13,970 nt of DNA from Victivallales bacterium (GCA_016285335.1 JAEEQO010000064.1:1-13970); one strand, 5' to 3'. Numbered from the stretch's first letter, positions 1 through 6,454 are shown. Notes: generated by a model not told the origin, from the letters alone. Made by a program: numbers and translations.

Positions 1-509
1 ACCGGGAGATTGCGGACTTCGCCTTTCTCGTATGCGCCGCATCCGAGCAGGACGCCGCGTTCGACGGAGCCTTCCATGCAGTCTCGCATGAATCCGCGGA
101 TCCCTTCCAGCGTCGCCGACATCATGTCCCGGTTCGTGTCAGCCATCGTGGCGACCAGCCAGAACTCGGTGCCGGAGAACTTGCCGAAGTCATCCCAGCG
201 GGACACGGACCGGTCGATCAGCGCTTTGAGCTGGGCGTCCATCGAATAGAAGTAGACCGGGGTCGCCAGCACGATCACGTCCGCATCGAGCATCTTGTTC
301 ACGATCTCGTTTGCATCGTCGTTTTTGACGCACTTTTTCAGCTTCTGGCAGGCATAGCACCCGCTGCAGTAACCGACGTTCTTTTCCGCCAGACGGATTT
401 TCTCCACCTCGTGCCCGGCTTCCTTCGCTCCACGGGCGAATTCATCGCAGAGCAGATCGGAATTGCCGTTCTTGCGGGGCGAAGCGGAGATGATGAGGAC
501 TTTTTTCAT
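1..509 (-). CDS. Flavodoxin-fold NAD(P)H-dependent oxidoreductase, 3' end cut by window edge
   Basis: The 169 visible residues start at ATG 509 and run off the left edge with no stop. The start MKKVLIISASPRKNGNS has the phosphate-binding loop of the flavodoxin-like FMN reductase family (residues 8-17). A Cys cluster follows (C48, C51, C54, C60, pattern CSGCYAC). Then comes the family motif ATPVYFYSMDAQLKALIDR near residues 82-100. No signal peptide is seen, so it should be cytoplasmic. Known members are FMN proteins that reduce quinones, azo compounds, iron complexes or disulfides with NAD(P)H; the substrate here cannot be read. AAGGA lies 13 nt before the start. It is the last visible gene of the minus-strand operon, 31 bp after the Tat-signal paralogue at 541-1200, with which it shares the Cys cluster and loop, suggesting an old duplication. 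The family call is firm. Confidence 0.9.
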   Translation of the reverse strand, partial: MKKVLIISASPRKNGNSDLLCDEFARGAKEAGHEVEKIRLAEKNVGYCSGCYACQKLKKCVKNDDANEIVNKMLDADVIVLATPVYFYSMDAQLKALIDRSVSRWDDFGKFSGTEFWLVATMADTNRDMMSATLEGIRGFMRDCMEGSVERGVLLGCGAYEKGEVRNLP

Positions 510-540
510 AATTTGGTAGATTCCTTTGGGGTATATGTGT

Positions 541-1200
541 TCAGGCTTTTGCCTTGACCGACTTGCCCAGTTTGTAGGCTTCGTCCGGGTATTTTGTACT
601 CTTGATTGCTCCGACTGGCCACACGCCCGGAGCGATGATCTGTCCGGCATCCGTCCAGCCGAGATACTTCAGCAGGACTTCGTAGTGCGACTTGATCGGC
701 ACGGCCTCCGATGCGGCGGTGTTAGCGTAGGTCATGAGAAGGACGGCCTGCTTCGGCACATGGATTTTGCCGTTGATCGCGTAGAAACGGTCTATTACAG
801 TCTTGATCTGCGCCGAAATGCCGAAATAATACATCGGCGTGGCGAAGACGACCAGATCGGCATCCACGATATGCTTCCGGACGAACTCGAAATCGTCCTT
901 GAAGACGCACGGGCCATTCATGGCGCACGAATTGCAGCCTGTACACGGATGTACATCCTTGAACGCCGCATCGAAGCGGACGACCTCGTGTCCGGCCTCC
1001 GTAGCACCCTTCGCGAATGAATCCGCCAGTGTGCTGGAATTGCCGCCCTTGCGCGGACTCCCCGTGATGACCAGTATCTTCATTTTTTTCGCTTTCCCTT
1101 CGTCGGTTTTGGTATCTGCGGCCAGCGTTCCGAGTGCACCGCCAAGTGTGACGGCGGCGACGGTCATCAACGAGCCCTTGATGAAATCCCTGCGGTCCAT
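541..1200 (-). CDS. Tat-exported flavodoxin-fold NAD(P)H-dependent oxidoreductase
   Basis: 219 residues. I chose ATG 1200 because it gives a twin-arginine signal, MDRRDFIKGS, followed by a hydrophobic Ala/Leu/Gly stretch to about residue 28; a longer upstream reading would only run through the flavodoxin gene in another frame. A flavodoxin-like fold begins at residue 40 with MKILVITGSPRKGGNSS (FMN phosphate loop). A Cys cluster follows (C86, C89, C92, C98), then FATPMYYFGISAQIKTVIDR. A Tat signal fits export of a protein folded around its FMN. An internal Met at 1083 could give a cytoplasmic form without the signal. The gene starts 14 bp after the upstream flavodoxin stop and ends 31 bp before the next reductase, so co-transcription is very likely. 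Its electron donor outside the cytoplasm is unknown. Confidence 0.88.
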   Translation of the reverse strand: MDRRDFIKGSLMTVAAVTLGGALGTLAADTKTDEGKAKKMKILVITGSPRKGGNSSTLADSFAKGATEAGHEVVRFDAAFKDVHPCTGCNSCAMNGPCVFKDDFEFVRKHIVDADLVVFATPMYYFGISAQIKTVIDRFYAINGKIHVPKQAVLLMTYANTAASEAVPIKSHYEVLLKYLGWTDAGQIIAPGVWPVGAIKSTKYPDEAYKLGKSVKAKA

Positions 1201-1214
1201 GTGATGTCTTCCGA

Positions 1215-1808
1215 TTATTTCATCCTGACACGGTCGGTAACGAATTTCTCCAGCGCCGCCACGTTCCTGCGGATGGAACTGCCGGAGAACGCCTGTGCAG
1301 GAAGCACATTTGAGTTCGGAACGAGTTCGGCAAACTCCTTGCCGACGCGCTGCATCCCGCCTCCGCCGTTGGTCTGGAATACGCATACGGTCTTGCCTTC
1401 GAGTGCGGTGGCGTTCTGCGTCACCCAGGTTCGCACGGGCGGAGCCATGGTCCCCCACCAGTTTGGCGTGCCGACGAAGATTACATCATACTGCGATGCA
1501 TCAAGGCCGTCGATCGGCAGGATCGCGCGAAGCTGTTTTCCGGTACACTCCGGTTTTGCCTCGTCGCAGCAGGTGCTGTAGTCGTTGCTGTACGGTTTCT
1601 CAGCCTTGATTTCAAAAGTCTTGGCGCCGAGCTTCGCGGCAATGGTTTCGGCGGCAAACCGCGTGTTGCCGTCCGGGCTCCATGAGAAGTAGACGACCGC
1701 GGCCTTGCCAGATTCGACGGCAACGGGGTTTTCCACAGGGGCGCTTCCCTGCGAACATCCGGTAAAAATGCTGAACATGATGAGTCCTCCTGCAAGCAGT
1801 TTGTTCAT
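1215..1808 (-). CDS. Flavodoxin-family lipoprotein
   Basis: 197 residues. The N-terminus MNKLLAGGLIMFSIFTGC is a lipoprotein signal with lipobox FTGC (C18), so the protein is probably membrane-anchored and faces the periplasm. After a short linker comes a flavodoxin domain: strand AAVVYFSWSPDGNTRFAA (FMN phosphate loop, near residues 36-53), then YDVIFVGTPNWWGTMAPPV, the motif typical of the long-chain bacterial flavodoxin_4-like group, then GKTVCVFQTNGGGGMQ. Family members carry single electrons through bound FMN. The gene lies 12 bp after the hydrolase stop and 14 bp before the Tat-type reductase. It could be the electron carrier paired with that reductase, but that is inferred from neighbourhood only. 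A Cys pair at STCCDE is unusual for an exported protein and may form a disulfide. Confidence 0.88.
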   Translation of the reverse strand: MNKLLAGGLIMFSIFTGCSQGSAPVENPVAVESGKAAVVYFSWSPDGNTRFAAETIAAKLGAKTFEIKAEKPYSNDYSTCCDEAKPECTGKQLRAILPIDGLDASQYDVIFVGTPNWWGTMAPPVRTWVTQNATALEGKTVCVFQTNGGGGMQRVGKEFAELVPNSNVLPAQAFSGSSIRRNVAALEKFVTDRVRMK

Positions 1809-1820
1809 GGTGCGGTTTCC

Positions 1821-3143
1821 TTATTTCAGGTTCTTCGTGAAGAAATTGTTGAGTTTATCGAACGGGATGATATCGATCTGGTCGTAGAGGTCGGTATGAT
1901 TCGCGCCGGGGACGATGAAGAGTTCCTTGTTGCCGCCCTTCAGCTTCCTGAACGCTCCTTCGCTGAAATACCGGCTGTGGGCTTTTTCGCCGTGGATGAG
2001 CAGGACCGGGGTCTTGATTTCGCCCGCATAAGCAAGGAGCTTCGTATTCAGGAAAGGAATCGCCGAGGTCATATTCCAGCCGATCGCCGAGTTGACCGAA
2101 CGGGGATGGAATCCGCGTTCCGTCATGTAGTACATCGTGTAATCCTTGAGGAACTGAGGCGTGTCATCGGTCAATTCTTCCGGTTTGAGATTGAACGGCG
2201 CATGGTCGTAGAAGCCCTGCTTGAAATCCTTAGTCCTCTGAGCTGCAAGAGAGGCACGTTTCTCATCCCGCTTTTCGGCGCTGTCTTCCTTGTCGTCGTA
2301 GCCGTTGGCGATCACACGGGTCATATCGTACATTGTGGACGCCACTGTCGCCTTGATGCGCGGATCGGCCGAAGCCGCGTTGATCGCCAGTCCGCCCCAG
2401 CCGCAGATGCCGAGGATGCCGACGCGTTCCGGGTCGACGAAATCGCGCGTGACGAGATAATCGACCGCGGCGCTGAAGTCTTCGGTATTGAGATCGGGGG
2501 AGGCAACATTGCGGGGTTCTCCGCTGCTTTCGCCCGTAAACGACGGATCGAATGCCACGGTTACAAATCCGTATTCCGCCATTTTCTGGGCATAGAGACC
2601 GGAGGACTGTTCCTTTACCGCGCCGAACGGACCGCTGACCGCAATCGCCGGATATTTCTTGGAAGAATTAAAACCTTTCGGCAGATAAAGATGCCCGGCG
2701 AGCGTGATGCCGAAACGGTTTTTGAACTGAACATCGTGGGCTTTGATTTCGGGATTGATTTCGAAGACGCGGGTATCCTGCGAGATGCCGTTCATGTTTG
2801 TTTTCTCCATTTCAGTTGTTGTGGTGGTGCATGCCGTTCCGAGCAGGCAGAGCATGGCGAGGGCGGTCGGGATGATTTTCTTCATGTTGAGTTTTCCTTT
2901 CGCCGGACGACCCGGCTTTGAGGTGCTGTTCATGTCATAAACCAGATAATCCAGACAGTCGATCCGTTTCTGATTCTCATGAACCGTGTTTAATAAAACG
3001 GTACGCTGTTGTGCCAGAATCCGATGTACCGCGGTTTCCCGTCCATCTTCGAGCAGGGAAATGATTTTCGCTATCTCCGAGTCGGGAAATCCGGCATCCG
3101 TCAGATTCCGGCGCATCAGGAAATCTTTGTTTGTTTCGTCCAT
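1821..3143 (-). CDS. Alpha/beta hydrolase lipoprotein fused in frame to an N-terminal small helical domain
   Basis: The frame is open from ATG 3143 (GGAG 9 nt upstream) to 1821, giving 440 residues. A TTG reaching 3170 is less likely because the GGAG lies after it. Residues 1-71 form a small charged helical unit containing RTVLLNTVHENQKRIDCLDY, which resembles the C-terminal dimerisation helix of MerR-type regulators and small proteins often seen beside such hydrolases. The second part starts at an internal ATG (2885) with its own AAGGA site and lipoprotein signal ending LLGTAC. It is a 354-residue dienelactone-hydrolase/YcjY-like enzyme. The nucleophile elbow is GICGWGG, with Cys (C161 from the internal start) instead of Ser, and the catalytic His is in GANHTDLYD (H330). 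Likely products are the 354-residue lipoprotein plus, possibly, the fused form. First gene of the operon, divergent from lysR. The substrate is unknown. Confidence 0.82.
   Translation of the reverse strand: MDETNKDFLMRRNLTDAGFPDSEIAKIISLLEDGRETAVHRILAQQRTVLLNTVHENQKRIDCLDYLVYDMNSTSKPGRPAKGKLNMKKIIPTALAMLCLLGTACTTTTTEMEKTNMNGISQDTRVFEINPEIKAHDVQFKNRFGITLAGHLYLPKGFNSSKKYPAIAVSGPFGAVKEQSSGLYAQKMAEYGFVTVAFDPSFTGESSGEPRNVASPDLNTEDFSAAVDYLVTRDFVDPERVGILGICGWGGLAINAASADPRIKATVASTMYDMTRVIANGYDDKEDSAEKRDEKRASLAAQRTKDFKQGFYDHAPFNLKPEELTDDTPQFLKDYTMYYMTERGFHPRSVNSAIGWNMTSAIPFLNTKLLAYAGEIKTPVLLIHGEKAHSRYFSEGAFRKLKGGNKELFIVPGANHTDLYDQIDIIPFDKLNNFFTKNLK
2883..2899 (-). promoter_or_regulatory. Internal ribosome binding site and start of the hydrolase lipoprotein
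   Basis: On the minus strand GAAAGGAAAACTCAACATG places AAGGA about 9 nt before ATG 2885. The reading frame starting there, MKKIIPTALAMLCLLGTAC, is a complete lipoprotein signal. This start probably makes the exported enzyme, because a signal buried 86 residues into a longer protein would be poorly used. Confidence 0.65.
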
Positions 3144-3172
3144 TTTCAGGTTCTCCGTTGTGGTCTGCAAAT

Positions 3173-3201
3173 AATATACACGCCGTCCAACAGAATAGCA
3201 A
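3173..3201 (-). promoter_or_regulatory. Candidate sigma-70 promoter of the hydrolase/flavodoxin operon
   Basis: On the minus strand, TTGCTA (3201-3196), 17 bp spacer, TATATT (3178-3173). The predicted transcription start is near 3166, about 23 nt before ATG 3143. Confidence 0.55.
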
Positions 3202-3224
3202 ATACTTATATTTTATATCACTCC

Positions 3225-3239
3225 ATGCTTGAAAAGCAT
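3225..3239. promoter_or_regulatory. Candidate LysR-type operator (T-N11-A palindrome)
   Basis: ATGCTT-GAA-AAGCAT is a perfect 6-bp dyad with the T-N11-A layout of LysR-family sites (T3226, A3238). Its centre is about 66 bp upstream of the predicted start of the divergent operon, the usual place for a LysR recognition site. It also covers the -35 box of the regulator's own promoter, which suggests autorepression. A weaker dyad (ATA...TAT, 3202-3216) lies nearer the operon's -35 and could be the activation site. Confidence 0.55.
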
Positions 3240-3256
3240 AGAACATGTGCTATATT
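3229..3256 (+). promoter_or_regulatory. Candidate sigma-70 promoter of the LysR-type regulator
   Basis: TTGAAA (3229-3234), 16 bp spacer, TATATT (3251-3256), with a predicted start near 3263 and the AGGAG ribosome site at 3271-3275. The -35 box lies inside the palindrome at 3225-3239. Confidence 0.55.
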
Positions 3257-3285
3257 ACTCGAAACACGGAAGGAGAAAATCGATT

Positions 3286-4179
3286 ATGCTTGAAACACGA
3301 GTCCTGCATTATTTCCTGGCTGTTGCGCGCGAAGGTTCCATTACAGCCGCCGCACAATCCCTGCATGTGACCCAGCCGACCTTGTCGCGCCAGCTGATGG
3401 ATCTGGAGGACGAGCTCGGTCAGAAGTTGTTTGTGCGTGGAGCCCATCATGTGGTCCTGACGCCGGAGGGAATCCTTCTGCGCAAACGCGCAAGCGAGAT
3501 TCTTGATCTTGTCGGCAAGACTGAAGCCGAATTCAGTTCCATGGGGGAAAACATCGCCGGAGACGTTTATATCGGGAGCGGAGAGACCGATGCCATGAAC
3601 AGGATCGCCGCAGTTATCCGTGAAATCCGCATGGATTATCCTGACGTGCATTTTCATATTTACAGCGGCAATGCCGAGGATGTCATGGACCGCCTCGACA
3701 AAGGAATGCTTGATTTCGGCATCCTGATCCAGCCTGTGGATATCGCGAAATATAATGCCCTGAACCTGCCGGAAAAGGATGTCTGGGGGATCGCGATGAG
3801 GCGGGATTGTCCGCTCGCGAAGAAAAAGCGGATTACGAAGGACGACCTGCTGGGCTATCCGCTCATCTTTTCCCGTCAGGTGGCGCAGAGCAGCCCCGTG
3901 AAAAATCCGTGTATCGACTGGTTCGCGGGCAACTACAAGAAACTGAATATCGTCGCCACCTACAATCTGATCTACAATGCGGCGCTTCTGGTCAAAAGCG
4001 GTCTCGGCGTGGCAGTCACGCTGGACAAACTTCTGAACGTGACAGTTCATAGCGATCTGGTGTTCCGTCCGCTCGAACCTCGACTGGAATCCGGCCTGGA
4101 CGTTGTCTGGAAGAAATACCAGGTTTTCTCCGCCGCCGCCGAACTGTTTCTCTCCCGGTTGCGGGAATATGTCCCGTGA
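3286..4179 (+). CDS. LysR-type transcriptional regulator
   Basis: 297 residues from ATG 3286, with AGGAG ending 10 nt upstream. An earlier Met at 3229 would begin inside the promoter and operator, so it is rejected. Residues 1-60 form the winged helix-turn-helix typical of the family (FLAVAREGSITAAAQSLHVT, then QPTLSRQL). A linker helix and a two-lobed ligand-binding domain follow (from about residue 90), including DVYIGSGETDAMNRIA and the LVKSGLGVAVTLDKLL segment near the end. Length is normal for the family. It is transcribed away from the hydrolase/flavodoxin operon across 142 bp holding a LysR-like palindrome, the classic arrangement for a regulator controlling its divergent neighbour. 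The inducer is unknown; oxidised, quinone-like or electrophilic compounds would fit the target genes but this is inference. Confidence 0.93.
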   Translation: MLETRVLHYFLAVAREGSITAAAQSLHVTQPTLSRQLMDLEDELGQKLFVRGAHHVVLTPEGILLRKRASEILDLVGKTEAEFSSMGENIAGDVYIGSGETDAMNRIAAVIREIRMDYPDVHFHIYSGNAEDVMDRLDKGMLDFGILIQPVDIAKYNALNLPEKDVWGIAMRRDCPLAKKKRITKDDLLGYPLIFSRQVAQSSPVKNPCIDWFAGNYKKLNIVATYNLIYNAALLVKSGLGVAVTLDKLLNVTVHSDLVFRPLEPRLESGLDVVWKKYQVFSAAAELFLSRLREYVP

Positions 4180-4189
4180 CAGCAGCGGA

Positions 4190-4381
4190 TATCGCGCCTG
4201 TCACGCCAATAGCAGGGAAATCCACGTCATGACCGACCGGGCTCTTCGCGGTCTTGCATCAATCCGGCCTAAATCCCTGGCCGAGGCGGAAGGCCTCCCC
4301 GGCATCGGTCCCGTGAAGCTCCATGCCGTCGTGCCGAGGTTCCTTGAGGCCATCGCGAAGTGGGAGAAGAATGGGAATTGA
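4190..4381 (+). pseudogene. HRDC-domain remnant (probable decayed recQ 3' end)
   Basis: The frame ending in TGA at 4379-4381 reads HVMTDRALRGLASIRPKSLA and then EGLPGIGPVKLHAVVPRFLE. This matches the second half of the HRDC domain: an 'F-D-x-TL' helix, 'RP-SL-E' turn, 'L-GIG-x-KL' helix-turn-helix and a final helix. HRDC domains occur at the C-terminus of RecQ helicases, RNase D and some nucleases. There is no helicase sequence upstream: the frame runs straight into the end of lysR in another frame. No ribosome site precedes the only internal ATG (4229). I read it as the last ~60 codons of a lost gene, joined to lysR by a deletion. A 50-residue stand-alone protein from ATG 4229 cannot be excluded. 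Confidence 0.6.
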
Positions 4382-4386
4382 ATCCT

Positions 4387-4424
4387 GCCAAGTTGCCGAA
4401 TGAAATCTCGCCAAGTTGCCGAAT
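4387..4424. repeat. Short direct repeat, 15 bp x 2, period 23
   Basis: GCCAAGTTGCCGAAT occurs at 4387-4401 and again at 4410-4424, starting 6 bp after the stop of the HRDC remnant. Closely spaced repeats of this kind occur at the ends of some insertion sequences, but no transposase is visible next to it. Confidence 0.6.
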
Positions 4425-4450
4425 AAAGTTTTTGCTTCCTGTCAGGCTAT

Positions 4451-4563
4451 CCGCGAGGCAAGCCTCACGGTATCACGCCCGACCGTACACGGCTCGGAAA
4501 CGAGCCGGACGCAAAAACGTTCTCTATGCGGATTCGCCGCAAGCAGCGGGGTATTGAACCCGC
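4451..4563. repeat. Cluster of small GC-rich hairpins (REP-like region)
   Basis: Three stem-loops follow each other. The first is CCGcGAGG-CAAG-CCTCaCGG (4451-4470, one mismatch). The second is CGGCTCG-GAAA-CGAGCCG (4490-4507), a perfect 7-bp stem with a GNRA tetraloop. The third is around 4537-4563, where CCGC/GCGG and GCGGG/CCCGC are alternative stems. None has a T-run, so they are not typical terminators. Otherwise 4382-4599 holds no gene that I can support; short open frames there have no ribosome site or recognisable protein. Confidence 0.45.
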
Positions 4564-4599
4564 AGGGGAATAAAAAACACATTCATGTCTGCTTTTTGC

Positions 4600-4628
4600 T
4601 TGAAAAATACGGGATAAACAAGTATAGT
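4600..4628 (+). promoter_or_regulatory. Candidate sigma-70 promoter of the GH43 gene
   Basis: TTGAAA (4600-4605), 17 bp spacer, TATAGT (4623-4628); the predicted transcription start is near 4635, giving a leader of about 107 nt. A perfect 9-bp inverted repeat, GTCTGCTTT (4587-4595) and AAAGCAGAC (4638-4646), brackets the promoter and could be an operator. Confidence 0.6.
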
Positions 4629-4637
4629 ATCAAAAGG

Positions 4638-4659
4638 AAAGCAGACCAACTGCTTTTTT
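4638..4659 (+). terminator. Terminator-like hairpin at the start of the GH43 leader (possible attenuator)
   Basis: AAAGCAG-ACCAA-CTGCTTT (4638-4656) is a perfect 7-bp stem ending in six consecutive T (4653 onward) and then A. It lies only about 3 nt after the predicted transcription start. That is too close for a classic attenuator, but it could cap the mRNA 5' end, act as an operator on DNA, or terminate transcripts coming from upstream. Confidence 0.4.
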
Positions 4660-4741
4660 ATCCTCAAGCCGGATAAAAATCCCAATCATCCGCCAGACGT
4701 CTACAATGGCTGATGGCAAAACACTCCCAAGGAGTCAACCT

Positions 4742-6454
4742 ATGTCCCACAAAACTCTGAAAGCGATGTTCACGGTTCTCTGCACACTCGTGTGCGGCAT
4801 CGGCGTCGTGAAAGCAGACCAGCCCGTCATCAGCCACATCTACACGGCTGACCCGAACGCGTTTGTGTTCAATGACCGCATCTACATCATTTGCAGTCAT
4901 GACCAGGCCAATCAGGGCGGTTATGACCTCGTCGACTATGAACTGGTCTCCACTGACGACCTCCAGAACTGGACCGACCACGGTCTGGTCTTCTCCGTCG
5001 GCAGAGGCAAAGGCCCGTACGGACAGGACAAGACGGATGCCCCGTGGGCCGGACGCTGCTATGCCCCCGGCACCGCGATCCGCGACGGCAAGGTCTACCT
5101 CTACTTCCCGGACGGCGCTTCCTCCATCGGCGTCGCCGTGGCTGACAAGCCGGAAGGCCCCTACACCGAGCCGCTGGGAAAGACCCTCATCGCCGGGAAT
5201 GTTTCAAACTACCGTTCCGCCTGGCTCTTCGACCCCGCCGGATTCGTCGATGACGACGGTCGCGCTTTCGTGTATTACGGCGGCAACGGCGACAGTCAGG
5301 CCCGCATCATTGAACTCAACAAGGACATGGTCAGTCTCCATCCGGAAGCGATCCACCTCACCGTGCCGCGTTTCTTCGAAGCCTCCTACATGCACAAATA
5401 CAAAGGCAAATACTACTTCTCCTACAGCACCAATTTCAACCCGACCGCGGAGATGCCCGGCAGCGGCGCCATCGGCTACCTGATGGGCGACTCCCCGACC
5501 GGGCCGTTCGAGTACAAGGGCAACGTTCTCGACAATCCGAAGCAGAACCTCGGCAACAACAACCACGCCTCCATCATCGAGTACAAGGGGCACTGGTACA
5601 TCGCTTACCACGACCGCAAACTTGCCATCGCGAACAACCTCCGGAATAAGACCAACTCCCGCAGCGTGAACCTCGACGAGCTGTTCTACAACGAAGACGG
5701 AACGATCAAGAAGGTCGTCGAGACCGAACACGGTCCGAAGCAGCTCAAGAACGTCGATCCGACTCAGAAATGCCGCTTCGTCACGATGAGTAAGTCTGGC
5801 AAAATCCTCACGGAAGAAGAAGCGAAAGTCCAGCAGCTGCCCCCGCTGAAGAGCACGATGGGCCCCAACAAGGAAACCGTCCTCGCCGGTATGCAGAACA
5901 ACAGCTGGATTCGCGTTTCCGGCGTTGACTTCTCCAGAAAGCCGACCGGCGGCACGCTCAAGTACAGCGCCAAGGACGGCAACACCGCCATCGAAATCCG
6001 CAAGGGTGCGCCTGACGGCGACCTGCTCGCGACCGTGAAACTTGCCAACACCGACGGTGCCTGGAAGGAACTCAACTTCAAGCTCGACAAGCCGGTCGAC
6101 GGTGTTGTGGATTACCTCTTCTTCGTCTTCAAGGTCGCGGGCGAACCCGTGACCACGGCGCTCTTCAATGACTCTGACGTTGTCACCGTGGCTGCCGCCG
6201 GCGGCGCTCCGCAGAGCGGTTTCGGTCAAGGCCAGCGTCCTCAGCGCCAGGGCCAGGGCGGACAGGGCCAGGGCGGTCAGCGTCCGCGTCGTCAGGGGCA
6301 GGGCGGTCAAGGGGGCCAGGGCGGCTTTGGCGGTTTCGGCGGCGGCCAGCGCCCGCAGGGCGGTTTCGGCGGCGGTTTCGGCGGCAACCAGCAGGCCGAT
6401 GGACCCAAGCCGGTGGAAAGCACTGCCCAGCTCGACTGGTACCAGTTCAAATGA
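4742..6454 (+). CDS. Secreted glycoside hydrolase family 43 enzyme with interrupted CBM6-like domain
   Basis: 570 residues from ATG 4742 (AAGGAG 7 nt upstream); an in-frame ATG at 4706 lacks a ribosome site and would hide the signal peptide. Residues 1-25 are a Sec signal ending VKA. The five-bladed GH43 domain spans about 30-340. Its catalytic trio is visible: Asp38 (YTADPNAFVF, base), Asp164 (LFDPAGFVDDDG, pKa modulator) and Glu213 (FFEASYMHKY, acid), with His275 (NNNHAS) in the usual position. Residues ~385-485 resemble a CBM6 beta-sandwich. Residues ~487-556 are Gly/Gln/Arg/Phe low complexity, then STAQLDWYQFK resumes the expected last CBM6 strand. Family enzymes release arabinose or xylose from plant glycans; subfamily and linkage are not determined. 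It is a single-gene unit with its own promoter and terminator. Confidence 0.92.
   Translation: MSHKTLKAMFTVLCTLVCGIGVVKADQPVISHIYTADPNAFVFNDRIYIICSHDQANQGGYDLVDYELVSTDDLQNWTDHGLVFSVGRGKGPYGQDKTDAPWAGRCYAPGTAIRDGKVYLYFPDGASSIGVAVADKPEGPYTEPLGKTLIAGNVSNYRSAWLFDPAGFVDDDGRAFVYYGGNGDSQARIIELNKDMVSLHPEAIHLTVPRFFEASYMHKYKGKYYFSYSTNFNPTAEMPGSGAIGYLMGDSPTGPFEYKGNVLDNPKQNLGNNNHASIIEYKGHWYIAYHDRKLAIANNLRNKTNSRSVNLDELFYNEDGTIKKVVETEHGPKQLKNVDPTQKCRFVTMSKSGKILTEEEAKVQQLPPLKSTMGPNKETVLAGMQNNSWIRVSGVDFSRKPTGGTLKYSAKDGNTAIEIRKGAPDGDLLATVKLANTDGAWKELNFKLDKPVDGVVDYLFFVFKVAGEPVTTALFNDSDVVTVAAAGGAPQSGFGQGQRPQRQGQGGQGQGGQRPRRQGQGGQGGQGGFGGFGGGQRPQGGFGGGFGGNQQADGPKPVESTAQLDWYQFK
6197..6408 (+). repeat. Gly/Gln/Arg/Phe-rich low-complexity coding repeat inside GH43
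   Basis: Codons ~486-556 are built from short imperfect repeats of CAGGGCGG, CAGCGTCC and GGCGGTTTC types, encoding GQGG, QRP and GGFGG units (for example GGGQRPQGGFGGG). It stays in frame and is followed by ordinary coding sequence to the stop. The arginines make it strongly positive, unlike the rest of the protein. Confidence 0.85.

Noticed and set aside
1896..2921. A 341-codon open frame antisense to the hydrolase
   Set aside because: In codon register with the hydrolase, which has a clear nucleophile elbow and lipobox. The antisense frame has no ribosome site or domain.
3250..4050. A 266-codon open frame antisense to the LysR regulator
   Set aside because: Codon-register shadow of lysR. 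It would end within the lysR promoter region and has no family signature.
4531..4563. A tRNA-like T-arm (GGTATTGAACCC)
   Set aside because: The loop resembles a T-arm but no acceptor, D or anticodon stem can be built around it.
4360..4676. Short open frames of 65 and 86 codons across the hairpin cluster
   Set aside because: They have no ribosome site, are biased by the repeats, and run across the GH43 promoter, so they are unlikely genes.
5204..6310. A 368-codon open frame antisense to the GH43 gene
   Set aside because: Same codon-register effect as above. The GH43 frame carries the catalytic motifs, and the antisense product is low-complexity and unrecognisable.
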